Part shown: one piece after another, positions 41,381-51,038 of the stretch
How the letters are laid out: each line of letters begins with the position of its first letter
How positions within the stretch are numbered: position 1 is the first letter of the stretch
Assembly (NCBI GenBank): GCA_044226655.1
Contig: JBGAGO010000002.1
Span: 124,001-188,000, forward strand
Direction of reading: 5' to 3'
DNA: 64,000 nt
Source: JBEVOS01 sp044226655
Lineage (GTDB): Bacteria; Pseudomonadota; Alphaproteobacteria; Caulobacterales; Aquidulcibacteraceae
Notes under the pieces: model-generated
The model's input: only the letters and a program-made list of their open reading frames with translations
Database searches by the model: none
Told to the model about the DNA's origin: nothing
Translations under genes and position numbers: made by a program

Positions 41381-42010
41381 TCAATGCGGCGCGGTGGGCG
41401 GCGCAGCCGGCGCGGGCGCGCCATTCGCGCCTTGCGGCGGCGGCGCGGCTTGACGCGACACGTTCACCGTCCGCACGCGCTGATCGAGGCGCGAGACGAT
41501 ATCCGTCGTCGCATCGACGCCATCGGCGACGAGCTGTGCATCGCTGCGGTCGATCACGACCGCCGCGCGGCGCGCCGTCATCACTTCCTGAACGATCGGC
41601 TCCAGGCCCCGGTTGAATTCGATGAGCGCCTGCTGGCGCGTATAATCGAGATCGCGGGCGCGGATCATCTGCTGCTGGCGCAGCGCTTCTGCGCGCTGGT
41701 TGAACGCATCGATGCGCGCGCGGAGCGCCGTGTCGCGCGAAATCTGATCGGAGCTGCGGCCCTGCGTTGCGGCTTGCAGCGCCTGCGCCTCGGTTTGAAC
41801 CGCAGTGGTTTCCGCCTGCAGCTCACCTTGCATGGTCTCGGCGATCTGGCGCAGCTTGGCGTCGAGATCGCGGCCGGCCATCGAGGTCTGCAGGATGCGC
41901 TGATAGTCCATGACGACCACCGGACCCGATTGAACCGGCTGCGCGATCGCTGGGGCTTGCGACGCCAGCGCCAGCCCGAGGGCGAGCGCCATTGGTTTGA
42001 AGAAACGCAT
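41381..42010 (-). CDS. Skp/OmpH-family periplasmic chaperone
   Basis: 209 residues from ATG 42010. Cleavable signal peptide MRFFKPMALALGLALASQ...AIAQ, then an OmpH coiled-coil domain: GPVVVMDYQRILQTSMAGRD, a long helical hairpin rich in Gln/Ala/Arg, and the family end (RRAAVVIDRSDAQLVADG, VDATTDIVSRLD). The last 20 residues are Ala/Pro-rich. Lies directly between bamA and lpxD, the classical skp position; holds unfolded outer-membrane proteins. Confidence 0.9.
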   Translation of the reverse strand: MRFFKPMALALGLALASQAPAIAQPVQSGPVVVMDYQRILQTSMAGRDLDAKLRQIAETMQGELQAETTAVQTEAQALQAATQGRSSDQISRDTALRARIDAFNQRAEALRQQQMIRARDLDYTRQQALIEFNRGLEPIVQEVMTARRAAVVIDRSDAQLVADGVDATTDIVSRLDQRVRTVNVSRQAAPPPQGANGAPAPAAPPTAPH

Positions 42011-42035
42011 GAAACGCGCCTTTCTTATCGATGTT

Positions 42036-44543
42036 CTAGAAGCGTGTGCGGGTGGAGAACCGGAACGTTTGCCGATCGTCATAGTCCTCGTATTGGAACG
42101 GATAGGCAAAGTCGAATTGCACGGGGCCGAACGGGCTATCCCAGAAGAAGCTGATGCCCGCCGATGCGCGCAACGAGGCGTCGTCGTTGACGAGCCGCGT
42201 GATGGTGCCGCCTGCACCATCCGAGAACGGGCCGATGGTGCGGCGGTTGTTGTCGTCCAGGACGCCCAGCGTGCCGAAATCGAGGAACAGCGCGTTGGTG
42301 AGGCCGAAGGTTTCCGGCAGACCGTTCGGGAAGGTCAGCTGGAAAGTTCCGATCGCGTAGGCGTTGCCGCCTAGCGCATCGCCGCGGCTGGTGGTGATGT
42401 CGGTCGTGGTCGAAGGATCGCCGTCGGCGTCGTAGACGAGAATCTGGCGCGGGCCGATGCCCGACACGTCGAAGCCGCGGAACGTCGCGCCGCCTTTGAA
42501 GAAGCGGTCATTGATGCGGATGTCTTCGTCGTTATAGGCCCAGATATAGCCGGCGCTGCCGTGGAAGCTCAGCGTCACGCCGCGGAAGAGGCCGCGATAG
42601 ACGCCGCCTTCGAGCTCGCTGCGGATGTAATGCACGTCGCCGCCGAGGCCGGCGAAATCCTGGTTGAACGACAGATCAAAGCCGCCGCTCGGATTCACCG
42701 GATCGTTGCGGCGATCGAGATTAAACGAATATCCGACGAGCGAGGTGAGGAAGCGGCCTTCCTGATCGCACAGCAGCGGACGGCCGAGATAGAGCGGATT
42801 GCACTGGTCGATCGGCGCGGTCGACGCGTTGTTGTCGTGATCGACCAGCACGTCGGCGATCTGCGTATCGTCCTGCACGAGCGTGTAGGTGAGGCCGAGG
42901 CTGGTCGTATCGGTCAGCGGGAAGCTGGCGCGCAGGCCAAAGCCGGTCGATTGGTTCTCGAACGAGGATTGGTCGAGGAAGTCCGTGCGCAGCGAATAGA
43001 GATCGAAGCCCGCCGCCAGCTCGCGGCCGAGGAAGCGCGGCTCGGTGAAGCGCAAATCGACCTGCTGGCGCTGCGAGCTCGCCGAGGCGCGCAGGCGCAG
43101 GAATTGGCCCCGGCCGCGCAGATTGCGTTCGCTGACCGAGACGTCGAATAAGAAGCTGTCTGTCGATGAATAGCCCGCGGCGAACGCCAATTCGCCGGTC
43201 GGCTCTTCTTCCACCTGCACGCGCACGATCGAGCGATCGGGCTGGGTGCCGGGCTGTTCGTCGACCGTGACGTTCTTGAAGAAGCCGAGCGAGCGCACGC
43301 GCGAGCGCGAGCGATCGAGCAGGACGCGGTTGAAGGCGTCGCCTTCGGAAATCCGCATTTCGCGGCGGATCACCTCGTCGAGCGTTCGGGTGTTGCCGAC
43401 GATGTCGATGCGTTCGACGAAGACACGCGGGCCTTCATTGACCTCGAACACGACATCGACTGTGTGCGTTTCGGGATGGCGCTCGATGCGCGGGCGGATG
43501 TCGACATTGGCGTAGCCGACCGTGCCGGAGACGAAGGTCATCGCGTCGATCGAATCTTCGATCAGATCGCCTTTGAAGAGTTCGCCCGAGCGGATCGGCA
43601 GCACGGCCTGCAGCATCGAGGCGGGTACGCGGTCGAGCGCGGTTTCAACGCGCACATTGCCGAAATGGTATTGCTCGCCCTCATCGACGGTGAAGGTGAC
43701 GTAGAAATCGCGCTGATCGGGCGTGAGTTCCGCCACGGCGCTGACGACGCGGAAATCCGCATAGCCGCGATTGGTGTAGAACTGGCGAAGCTTCTCGCGG
43801 TCGTATTCGAGACGATCGGGATCGTAATTGTCGTTCTTCGAGAAGAAATTCCACCAATGGGATTCGGTGGTGACGATCGCGCCGCGCAGTTCGCGGTCCG
43901 AATATTCGTGATTGCCGATGAAATTGATATTGCGCACGCCCGTGACCGGGCCTTCGTCGATCTCAAAGATCAGATCGACGCGGTTCTGATCGAGTTCGCG
44001 CACTTGCGGCGTCACGCTGGCGGCGAACCGGCCCGAGCGCCGATAGACCTCGATGATGCGCTGCACGTCCGCCTGGGCGCGCGCGGGCGTGAACACCGAG
44101 CGCGGGCGGGCCTGGACTTCGTCGGAAAGGTCATCCTCGCCGAGCGCGTGCAGGCCTTCGAAGATCACCCGATTGACGATCGGGTTTTCGATCACGGTGA
44201 CGACGAGATCCTGGTCGCGCTGCTGAATCTGCACGTCGGCGAAGAGGCCGGTCGCAAACAGCGTCTTCAGCGACAAGTCGATCTGTTCGGGATTGAAGAC
44301 GTCGCCCGGATGGACCGAGAGATAGGACGTAATGGTCGAAGGCTCGATGCGCTGATTGCCTTCGACGACGATGCGGCGAATGACGCCATTGGCTTCGGCC
44401 GGGGCGGCAGGTGCCGCCGGCGCGACGGGCGTCGCGGGCGCAGCTGGCTGCGCCTCCGCGGGCGCGGCGGCCACGAACGCACTTGCGCCCGCCCCAACCG
44501 TGGCCATCGCGCCGACCACGACATCACGCAAAACGCGTTTCAT
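42036..44543 (-). CDS. bamA: BamA, outer membrane protein assembly factor
   Basis: 835 residues from ATG 44543. Signal region, then an Ala/Pro-rich stretch (about 28-52), POTRA repeats from about 55 to 400 (RIVVEGNQRIEPSTITSYLS, NRVIFEGLHALGEDDLSDEV, INFIGNHEYSDRELRGAIVT, VEETALDR-like third unit, RIDIVGNTRTLDEVIRREMR) and a C-terminal Omp85 beta-barrel ending in Phe (FRFSTRTRF), the beta-signal. Barrel insertase of the BAM complex. Sits between rseP and skp. Confidence 0.96.
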   Translation of the reverse strand: MKRVLRDVVVGAMATVGAGASAFVAAAPAEAQPAAPATPVAPAAPAAPAEANGVIRRIVVEGNQRIEPSTITSYLSVHPGDVFNPEQIDLSLKTLFATGLFADVQIQQRDQDLVVTVIENPIVNRVIFEGLHALGEDDLSDEVQARPRSVFTPARAQADVQRIIEVYRRSGRFAASVTPQVRELDQNRVDLIFEIDEGPVTGVRNINFIGNHEYSDRELRGAIVTTESHWWNFFSKNDNYDPDRLEYDREKLRQFYTNRGYADFRVVSAVAELTPDQRDFYVTFTVDEGEQYHFGNVRVETALDRVPASMLQAVLPIRSGELFKGDLIEDSIDAMTFVSGTVGYANVDIRPRIERHPETHTVDVVFEVNEGPRVFVERIDIVGNTRTLDEVIRREMRISEGDAFNRVLLDRSRSRVRSLGFFKNVTVDEQPGTQPDRSIVRVQVEEEPTGELAFAAGYSSTDSFLFDVSVSERNLRGRGQFLRLRASASSQRQQVDLRFTEPRFLGRELAAGFDLYSLRTDFLDQSSFENQSTGFGLRASFPLTDTTSLGLTYTLVQDDTQIADVLVDHDNNASTAPIDQCNPLYLGRPLLCDQEGRFLTSLVGYSFNLDRRNDPVNPSGGFDLSFNQDFAGLGGDVHYIRSELEGGVYRGLFRGVTLSFHGSAGYIWAYNDEDIRINDRFFKGGATFRGFDVSGIGPRQILVYDADGDPSTTTDITTSRGDALGGNAYAIGTFQLTFPNGLPETFGLTNALFLDFGTLGVLDDNNRRTIGPFSDGAGGTITRLVNDDASLRASAGISFFWDSPFGPVQFDFAYPFQYEDYDDRQTFRFSTRTRF

Positions 44544-44632
44544 GAGCGCCCTCAAAGCATTGGCGCTCCCCAGCGCCGTTTGTCTAAGACAGCATCCGCA
44601 TCCCAAACACAAGGACGCGGCGCTGTTGCTCC

Positions 44633-45799
44633 TCAGCCGAGGAGTCGCTGAATGTCATTCCAGGTTGCGAACAAGAACAGCGCGCCCATCACGGCGATGC
44701 CTGCGCGGAAGGCCCATTCCTGCGCATTCACCGGCAGCGGCTTTCCGCCGCGCACGGCTTCGATCGCGTAAAACACCAATTGCCCGCCGTCGAGGATCGG
44801 CACGGGCAGCAGATTCGCGATGCCCACCGCCACCGAAAGGATCGCCGCCCATTCCAGCAGGGACAGGCCCAGCTGCGCGAGCATCAGACCCAACGGAACA
44901 TCCGGCTGCGAAATCGCCGCGTTCGTGATCTGGCCGGATTTGTCGAGGATGCCGAGCGGACCGGCGAGATTGTTGGCCGATTGGCGACCACGGAAAATAT
45001 CGACCACGTATGAACCGGTGAGCGTGATGATCGTCCAGGTCTGATCGGCGCCGTAGCGCAGCGACTCGACCGGGCCGACGCGCTCGCGCTGGCCGAACGG
45101 CGCCGGCGTGTGCTCAACGCCCAGCATGCCGACGCGCTGCGCATTGGCGCCTTCGCCGATGACGCGCGCCTGCGGCGTGATCGGCACCACGATCTCCTGG
45201 CCGCCGCGATCGACGCCAAGCAAAAGGCGGCGCTCAGGCGCCGCTATGACGAAGGTTTGCAAACGTTGGAACGTCTCGACGCGCTGGCCGTCGACGGAGC
45301 GGATCACATCGCCCGCCTGCAGGCCCGCGCGGGCGGCGGCGGAATCGGGCAGCACGGCGTGCACACTCGCAACGTCCCGTCCAATGATGAGGATGAGCGC
45401 CGCAAAGGCGAGAATCGCGAACAGGAAATTCGTCAGCGGGCCGGCCGCGACGACGGCGGCGCGGGCCCAAACCGGCTGCGCGCGGAAATAGCCGCGCTGG
45501 CGCGCTTCATCATCGCTGATCTTTTGCGCCTCATCCGATGCACGCACGCCGAGCGCGTCGGCGTCATCGAACCAGGACACGAACCCGCCGATCGGCACGG
45601 CCGAGACCTTCCATGTGGTGCCGTGCTTGTCCTTCGTCGAAAGGACGGCAGGCCCCATGCCGAATGAAAAGCTCTTCACCGCGACGCCGCACCAGCGCGC
45701 GACTTGAAAATGGCCCAGCTCGTGGACCACCACCACAACCCCCAACACAGCCAGAAACGACCCGCCGTAAATCAGGATTGTCTTGAGGGTTTCCAACAT
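44633..45799 (-). CDS. rseP: RseP-type site-2 intramembrane protease
   Basis: 388 residues. Zinc metalloprotease embedded in the inner membrane: HEXXH in VVVHELGHFQVARW (residues about 25-30), one PDZ domain at about 125-200 (LPDSAAARAGLQAGDVIRSV), and the third zinc-ligand motif LLPVPILDGGQLVFYAIEAV near residue 330. Cleaves anti-sigma factors and signal peptide remnants in the envelope stress response. Lies between dxr and bamA. Confidence 0.95.
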   Translation of the reverse strand: MLETLKTILIYGGSFLAVLGVVVVVHELGHFQVARWCGVAVKSFSFGMGPAVLSTKDKHGTTWKVSAVPIGGFVSWFDDADALGVRASDEAQKISDDEARQRGYFRAQPVWARAAVVAAGPLTNFLFAILAFAALILIIGRDVASVHAVLPDSAAARAGLQAGDVIRSVDGQRVETFQRLQTFVIAAPERRLLLGVDRGGQEIVVPITPQARVIGEGANAQRVGMLGVEHTPAPFGQRERVGPVESLRYGADQTWTIITLTGSYVVDIFRGRQSANNLAGPLGILDKSGQITNAAISQPDVPLGLMLAQLGLSLLEWAAILSVAVGIANLLPVPILDGGQLVFYAIEAVRGGKPLPVNAQEWAFRAGIAVMGALFLFATWNDIQRLLG

Positions 45800-45829
45800 T
45801 GGCCTTTAGCGCTCCCTGCCCCGTGAGTT

Positions 45830-47014
45830 CTATGCCGCTGCGAGCCGGACAGCCGTCCGTCCCGCCGCCTCCCGGGCGGCCGCGTCTATAGCGGCCACCT
45901 CAGCGAAGGATGAAGGCGAATTTGCGATCACGCCTGCCCCTGTCAATTGCTCCAGCACGGTCTCCACCAGCTGGGCGATGTCCAGAAAGCCTAGGCGGTT
46001 CTGCAGGTAAGCCTCCACGGCGACCTCATTAGCGGCGTTCAGGGCGGTCGTCGCGGCCGCTCCCGTATTGAGCGCAGCCCGGCACAGGGCGAGCGCGGGA
46101 AACCGCGCCTCGTCCGGCGCCTCGAAGCTCAACGTCGCGATATCGGCGAGGTTGAGCCGCGCGGCCGAGAGCGGGGCCCGATCCGGCCACGCCAGCGCGT
46201 ATGAAATGGGGATTCGCATATCCGGCGAACCCATCTGCGCGAGCACCGAGCCATCGACATAGTGAACCAGGCTGTGGACCACGCTTTCGGGGTGCACGAG
46301 CACGTCGATCCGCTCCGACGGCGTGTTGAAAAGATATGACGCTTCAATGAGTTCGAGTCCCTTGTTGAAGAGGCTCGCGCTGTCCACGGAAATCTTGGCG
46401 CCCATCGACCAGACCGGATGCGCGCAGGCCTGCTCGGGGCGTGCGGCGGCCATGGCGGCCTTGGTCCAGGTGCGGAACGGGCCGCCCGAGGCGGTGAGCG
46501 TCAGCCGCTCCACCCGCTCCGGGCGCGCCAGCACTTGGAAAATCGCGTTGTGCTCCGAATCGACCGGCAGCAGGCGCGCGCCCGATTGCGCCGCGGCGGC
46601 GAGCATCAGCGGGCCGGCGCAGACCAGGCATTCCTTGTTGGCGAGCGCGATGGCCGCGCCGCGGCGGATGGCGGCCATGGTGGGCGCAAGGCCCGCCGCG
46701 CCGACGATCGCCGACATCACCCAGCCCGCGTCGCGGGCGGCGGCCTCTTCGATGGCGGATTTGCCGGCCCCGGTTTCGACGCCGGGCAGCGCGGCGCGCA
46801 GCTCGTCGAGCTTGGCGGGGTCGGAAATGGCCACGAATTTGGCCCGCACGCGCTGGGCGGCGGCGGCCAACGCGGCGACATTGCCGCCGGCGGTCAGCGC
46901 CTCGACCTCGATCTCGGCACCGGCGGCGTTGAGCTCTTCGATCACGGACAACGTCGAGCGGCCGACAGAGCCGGTCGCCCCCAGGATCGTCACGCGGCGA
47001 TTCAGCCCCTTCAA
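45830..47014 (-). CDS. dxr: 1-deoxy-D-xylulose 5-phosphate reductoisomerase
   Basis: 394 residues from ATG 47014, overlapping the cdsA stop. Second enzyme of the MEP isoprenoid pathway. NADPH motif RVTILGATGSVGRSTLSVIE, ALANKECLVCAGPLMLAAAA, catalytic acidic site LLPVDSEHNAIFQVL, TASGGPFRTWTKAAM, HPVWSMGAKISVDSASLFNK and LIEASYLFNTPSERIDVLVH. Provides precursor for the undecaprenyl chain made by UppS in the same cluster. Confidence 0.96.
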   Translation of the reverse strand: MKGLNRRVTILGATGSVGRSTLSVIEELNAAGAEIEVEALTAGGNVAALAAAAQRVRAKFVAISDPAKLDELRAALPGVETGAGKSAIEEAAARDAGWVMSAIVGAAGLAPTMAAIRRGAAIALANKECLVCAGPLMLAAAAQSGARLLPVDSEHNAIFQVLARPERVERLTLTASGGPFRTWTKAAMAAARPEQACAHPVWSMGAKISVDSASLFNKGLELIEASYLFNTPSERIDVLVHPESVVHSLVHYVDGSVLAQMGSPDMRIPISYALAWPDRAPLSAARLNLADIATLSFEAPDEARFPALALCRAALNTGAAATTALNAANEVAVEAYLQNRLGFLDIAQLVETVLEQLTGAGVIANSPSSFAEVAAIDAAAREAAGRTAVRLAAA

Positions 47015-47838
47015 ATCGCCCCTCCGAACAGCGCCCGGGTGAAGCCCGGACCAAGCGCCACAATCGCGGCCCAGACAAGCGTGGCCATCATCAAGCCGTC
47101 AATCCGGTCGAGCACGCCGCCATGGCCCGGGATGAGCCCGGAAACGTCTTTCACGCCGAAGCGGCGCTTCAGAAAGCTCTCGAACAGGTCTCCGCCGAGG
47201 CCGACCAGCGCGGTGGCGCAGCCGATGAGCCCGAACAGCGGCGCGTTGGCCCCCAGCACACGCCCGAACACGAAGCCGGCGAGGCCGCCGGCCAGCGTCC
47301 CCGCGACAATGCCAGCCCATGTCTTCTGCGGCGACAAAGCGGGATGGAGCTTCGGGCCGCCGATCGTCACCCCGCCCAGATAGGCGAACACATCCGCCGC
47401 CCAGATCGCTGCGAACAGGAACAGGATGAGCGTGAGCCCCATGCCGTCATGGTCGCGCATCCAGATGAACAGCGCGCACGGCGCGCCCACGTAGAGCACG
47501 CCCAACAATGTCTCGGCGCGCGCGGTCCAGTTCGGCCGGCGCAACGCGGCGATGAGCGCGGACGCCATCAGCCAGGCCGCGCCCAGGCCGATCGCGCCGC
47601 GCGAGGCGAACATGATGGCGCCGAGCGCGCCCGCCAGTGAGATGAGGAAGGTGGGTGCGTATTTGTCGCGCTCGCTCATGCGTGCCCATTCGAAACACAT
47701 CGCCACCACCGCCGCGCCTGTCGCGGCCGCGATCCAGGGCTCGCCGGCAATGGTGGCGGCGATGCCCGCGGGGCCAAGCACGAGCGCTGAGGCGATGCGG
47801 GGCGCGAGGTCGGCGAATTTCCCTCGGTCCTCGCTCAC
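47011..47838 (-). CDS. cdsA: Phosphatidate cytidylyltransferase
   Basis: About 275 residues from GTG 47838 (MSEDRGKFADLAPRIASALV), 13 bases past uppS; an ATG at 47904 would overlap uppS by 53 bases. Seven or eight hydrophobic helices. C-terminal CTP-transferase signature FLKRRFGVKDVSGLIPGHGG followed by VLDRIDGLM. Makes CDP-diacylglycerol for phospholipid synthesis. Overlaps dxr by 4 bases. Confidence 0.92.
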   Translation of the reverse strand: MSEDRGKFADLAPRIASALVLGPAGIAATIAGEPWIAAATGAAVVAMCFEWARMSERDKYAPTFLISLAGALGAIMFASRGAIGLGAAWLMASALIAALRRPNWTARAETLLGVLYVGAPCALFIWMRDHDGMGLTLILFLFAAIWAADVFAYLGGVTIGGPKLHPALSPQKTWAGIVAGTLAGGLAGFVFGRVLGANAPLFGLIGCATALVGLGGDLFESFLKRRFGVKDVSGLIPGHGGVLDRIDGLMMATLVWAAIVALGPGFTRALFGGAI

Positions 47839-47851
47839 GGCGCGGACCGCT

Positions 47852-48592
47852 TCATGCCGTCGTCTCGGAGCCGCCAAAGCGCCGATTGCGGCGGCGATAT
47901 TCATCGACGGCCTCGCCCAGCGCGGCTTTGTCGAAATCGGGCCACAGCACGTCGAGAAACACGAATTCCGCGTAGGCCGCCTGCCATAGCAGGAAATTCG
48001 ACAGACGCACCTCGCCGCTCACCCGGATCAGGAGATCGAGATCGGGCAGATCGACCGTGTCGAGATAGGCGCCGAATTTGGCTGGCGTGATGTCCGCGGG
48101 CTGGATCGCGCCCGCCATCGCATCGGCCGCTATGCGGCGCGCGGCGCGCGCGATTTCATCCTGGCCGCCATAATTGAACGCGATGGTCAGATGCAGACGA
48201 TCATTGTGCGCGGTCTGAGCTTCCGCGCGCGTGATGATGTCCACCAGATCGCGCGCCAAGCCTTCACGTTCGCCGATGATGCGCACGCGCACGCCTTCGC
48301 GCACCAGCTTATCGAGGTCGCGCCCGACATAGAGGCGCAGCAAATCCAGCAGCGCGTTCACCTCGTCGATCGGCCGGCGCCAATTCTCGGTCGAGAAGCC
48401 GAAAATCGTCAGATAGCGGATGCCGAAATCGCCAGCGGCTTCGACCGTGCGGCGCAACGCCTCCACGCCCTGCGAATGGCCGAAACTGCGCGGCCGCATG
48501 CGCTTTTTCGCCCAGCGGCCATTGCCGTCCATGATGATCGCCACATGGTTCGGCGCGGGCGATGCGATTGGCGAGGGAGCGGGCGTGGACAT
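47852..48592 (-). CDS. uppS: Undecaprenyl diphosphate synthase
   Basis: 246 residues from ATG 48592. cis-prenyltransferase: HVAIIMDGNGRWAKKRM with the catalytic Asp, GHSQGVEALRRTVEAAGDFG, FGFSTENWRRP, FNYGGQDEIARAARRI, and the C-terminal pyrophosphate motif, here LLIRVSGEVRLSNFLLWQ, in which Val replaces the usual Thr/Ser and Gln/Met at two positions while Arg, Gly-Glu, Arg and Ser-Asn are kept. Makes the lipid carrier for peptidoglycan. Confidence 0.95.
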   Translation of the reverse strand: MSTPAPSPIASPAPNHVAIIMDGNGRWAKKRMRPRSFGHSQGVEALRRTVEAAGDFGIRYLTIFGFSTENWRRPIDEVNALLDLLRLYVGRDLDKLVREGVRVRIIGEREGLARDLVDIITRAEAQTAHNDRLHLTIAFNYGGQDEIARAARRIAADAMAGAIQPADITPAKFGAYLDTVDLPDLDLLIRVSGEVRLSNFLLWQAAYAEFVFLDVLWPDFDKAALGEAVDEYRRRNRRFGGSETTA

Positions 48593-48608
48593 CGCGGATG
48601 CTACAGGC

Positions 48609-49175
48609 TCACACCTGCTGAATCTCCGCTTCCTTGGAGGCCAGCGAAGAATCAATGTCCTTGATGTGCTTGTCGACGATCTGCTGCACCTGGCCTTCGC
48701 GCTTCTTCTGATCGTCCTGGCTGATCTGGCCGTCCTTTTCGAGCTTTTTCAGATGCTCCATCGCATCGCGGCGCACATTGCGCACGGCGACGCGCGCCTG
48801 CTCGGCGTATTTGCCGGCGAGCTTGGCCAATTCCGTGCGGCGCTCGCCGGTGAGCGGCGGGATCGGGATGCGCAAGGTCATGCCATCGACGATGGGATTG
48901 AGGCCAAGGCCGGACGAGCGGATCGCTTTGTCGACGGCGCCGACGACGGCCTTGTCCCAGATCTGGACCGACAGCATGCGCGGCTCGGGCACGGTGACGC
49001 CGGCGACCTGATTGAGCGGCGTGGTCGCGCCGTAAGCTTCCACCATGACGGGGTCGAGCAGATTGGCCGAGGCGCGGCCCGTGCGCAGGCCGGCGAATTC
49101 GTGCTTCAGCGCCGCGAGCGCCCCATCCATGCGCTTGGCGTAATCGTCGATCTTGAATTCGGGAACGGCAGGCAT
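48609..49175 (-). CDS. frr: Ribosome recycling factor
   Basis: 188 residues from ATG 49175. Splits post-termination ribosomes with EF-G. Motifs: MDGALAALKHEFAGLRTGRA, SANLLDPVMVEAYGATTPLN, PEPRMLSVQIWDK, PPLTGERRTELAKLAGKYAE and RNVRRDAMEHLKKLEKDG. Normal length, between pyrH and uppS. Confidence 0.97.
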   Translation of the reverse strand: MPAVPEFKIDDYAKRMDGALAALKHEFAGLRTGRASANLLDPVMVEAYGATTPLNQVAGVTVPEPRMLSVQIWDKAVVGAVDKAIRSSGLGLNPIVDGMTLRIPIPPLTGERRTELAKLAGKYAEQARVAVRNVRRDAMEHLKKLEKDGQISQDDQKKREGQVQQIVDKHIKDIDSSLASKEAEIQQV

Positions 49176-49216
49176 GGCGCTTTCTCTTCGGCAGCTTGGG
49201 CTCTCGGCTTCGAGCC

Positions 49217-49945
49217 CTAAGCGGGTTGTGCAGGCCCGATCGTGGTGTGCACGCCCTCGCCGCGCAACACTTTGAGGAAGTTGCCGCGGTCGCGGATCGA
49301 GAACACCACGATGGGAATGGAATTGTCGCGCATCAGCGCGATCGCGGAGGCGTCCATCACCCGCAAATCCTTGACCAGCACGTCCTGGTAATCGAGCCGG
49401 TCGTAGCGGGTGGCGTCCTTCTTCTTCTTGGGATCGGCGGTGTAGACGCCATCGACGCTGGTGCCCTTGAAGAGCGCATCGCAGCCCATTTCGGCGGCGC
49501 GCAGGGCGGCCGGGGTATCGGTCGTGAAGAAGGGCTGACCCATGCCGGCAGCGAAAATCACGACCCTGCCCTTCTCCAGATGGCGCAAAGCGCGGCGGCG
49601 AATATAGGGCTCGCAGACCGCATCCATCGGGATCGCGGATTGGACGCGCGTGAAAATCCCGATCTTCTCGAGCTGGGCCTGCATGGCCAGCGCGTTCATC
49701 ACGGTGGCCAGCATGCCCATGTAATCGGCCTGGGCGCGCTCCATGCCGGCTTCCGCCAGGGAGAGGCCGCGGAAAATGTTGCCCCCGCCGATCACCAGGC
49801 AAATCTCGATGCCGGCCTTCACGGCCTCGGCGACATCATTGGCGACGGCGGAAACCGTATCGATATCGATCCCGAAGGGCTTTTCGCCCATCAGCGCTTC
49901 GCCGGAGCATTTGAGGAGGACACGTTTGTAACGGGGCGGCGCCAT
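49217..49945 (-). CDS. pyrH: UMP kinase
   Basis: 242 residues from ATG 49945 (MAPPRYKRVLLKCSGEALMG); upstream in-frame codons belong to the intergenic region. Amino-acid-kinase fold: VIGGGNIFRGLSLAEAGMER, ADYMGMLATVMNALAMQ, GMGQPFFTTDTPAALRAAEM and LFKGTSVDGVYTADPKKKK. Phosphorylates UMP; hexameric, regulated by UTP and GTP in relatives. Between tsf and frr. Confidence 0.97.
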   Translation of the reverse strand: MAPPRYKRVLLKCSGEALMGEKPFGIDIDTVSAVANDVAEAVKAGIEICLVIGGGNIFRGLSLAEAGMERAQADYMGMLATVMNALAMQAQLEKIGIFTRVQSAIPMDAVCEPYIRRRALRHLEKGRVVIFAAGMGQPFFTTDTPAALRAAEMGCDALFKGTSVDGVYTADPKKKKDATRYDRLDYQDVLVKDLRVMDASAIALMRDNSIPIVVFSIRDRGNFLKVLRGEGVHTTIGPAQPA

Positions 49946-50025
49946 GCAGAAAGACTCGCTCGAACTTTCCTCCACCCTAGCCGAAGCTTAGCGGCCGCGT
50001 CGAACGCGCAGGCGCGCCGCCAGCA

Positions 50026-50049
50026 GCCCGGCCCCGCTCGGGGCCGGGC
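50026..50049 (-). terminator. GC-rich hairpin downstream of tsf
   Basis: GCCCGGCCCC (50026-50035) and GGGGCCGGGC (50040-50049) form a perfect 10-bp stem with a 4-base loop, 11 bases beyond the tsf stop. No U-run follows on the minus strand. It may reduce read-through from rpsB-tsf into pyrH. Confidence 0.6.
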
Positions 50050-50059
50050 CTGGGCCGGC

Positions 50060-50998
50060 TCAGTCCTTCTTGGTCAGCGAGGCGACTTCGGCGGCGAAAT
50101 CGTCGACCTTCTTCTCCACGCCGTCGCCCACGGCGAAGCGGACGAAGGCCTTGAGCGTCACCGGCGCGCCGGCCGCCTTGGCCGCATCCTTCATCGCCGC
50201 CTCGACCGTCTGGTCGGGGTTGATGATGAAGGCCTGCTTCAGCAGCACGGATTCCTCGAAGAATTTGCGCAGCCGCCCTTCCATCATCTTTTCGATGACG
50301 TTTTCGGGCTTGCCGGCCGCCTTCGGGTCCTGACGGGTGAGCTCGGCGATGATGCCCTTCTCACGCGCCAGACGGTCGGCCGGGATATCCGCCTCGGTCA
50401 GCGACACCGGATTGGCCGCCGCCACATGCATGGCGACTTTCTTGCCGATGTCTTCCAGCGCGGCCTGCGTCCCCGTGCTTTCGAGCGCCACCAGCACGCC
50501 GATGCGGCCCATGCCGTCGGCGACCTGGTTGTGAACGTAGGACACAATCAGGCCCTGGCTGACTTCGAGCCGCGCCGAGCGGCGCAGTTCGATGTTTTCG
50601 CCGATGGTGGAGATGAGGCGCGTGATCTGATCCTTCACCACGCCATCGCCATCGGGCGCGGGCGCAGCCAGCAGCGCATCGTGATCCTTCGCGGTCAGCG
50701 CCAATTGCGCAAAGCCCGCCGCCGCCTTCTGGAAGCCTTCGTTGCGCGCAACGAAATCGGTTTCCGAATTGAGCTCGATCAGCGCGCCGACTTTGCCGTC
50801 GCGCGCCAGCGCGACGACGCCCTCGGCCGCCGCGCGGTCGGCCTTTTTGGCCGCCTTCGACAGGCCCTTGGCGCGCAGCCAATCGACGGCGGCTTCCATA
50901 TCGCCGCTCGTCTCGGTCAACGCCTTCTTGCAATCCATCATACCGGCGCCGGTCTTTTCGCGCAGGTCTTTGACCAGCGCCGCGCTCACGTCCGCCAT
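50060..50998 (-). CDS. tsf: Elongation factor Ts
   Basis: 312 residues. Guanine nucleotide exchange factor for EF-Tu. N-terminal UBA-like domain with VKDLREKTGAGMMDCKKALT and ETSGDMEAAVDWLRAKGLSK, then EF-Tu contact region GALIELNSETDFVARNEGFQ and the C-terminal dimer modules (VGVLVALES-type repeats, HVAAANPVSLTEADIP). Follows rpsB by 40 bases; the rpsB-tsf pair is universal in proteobacteria. Confidence 0.97.
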   Translation of the reverse strand: MADVSAALVKDLREKTGAGMMDCKKALTETSGDMEAAVDWLRAKGLSKAAKKADRAAAEGVVALARDGKVGALIELNSETDFVARNEGFQKAAAGFAQLALTAKDHDALLAAPAPDGDGVVKDQITRLISTIGENIELRRSARLEVSQGLIVSYVHNQVADGMGRIGVLVALESTGTQAALEDIGKKVAMHVAAANPVSLTEADIPADRLAREKGIIAELTRQDPKAAGKPENVIEKMMEGRLRKFFEESVLLKQAFIINPDQTVEAAMKDAAKAAGAPVTLKAFVRFAVGDGVEKKVDDFAAEVASLTKKD

Positions 50999-51038
50999 GG
51001 CCGTGCTCCTTCGTTCTGTCGTGCGCTAAAAATAAGAA

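Noticed and set aside
42036..44612. bamA start at 44612 with a Cys-rich N-terminus
   Set aside because: Those 23 residues are atypical; ATG 44543 (MKRVLRD...) gives a normal signal sequence.
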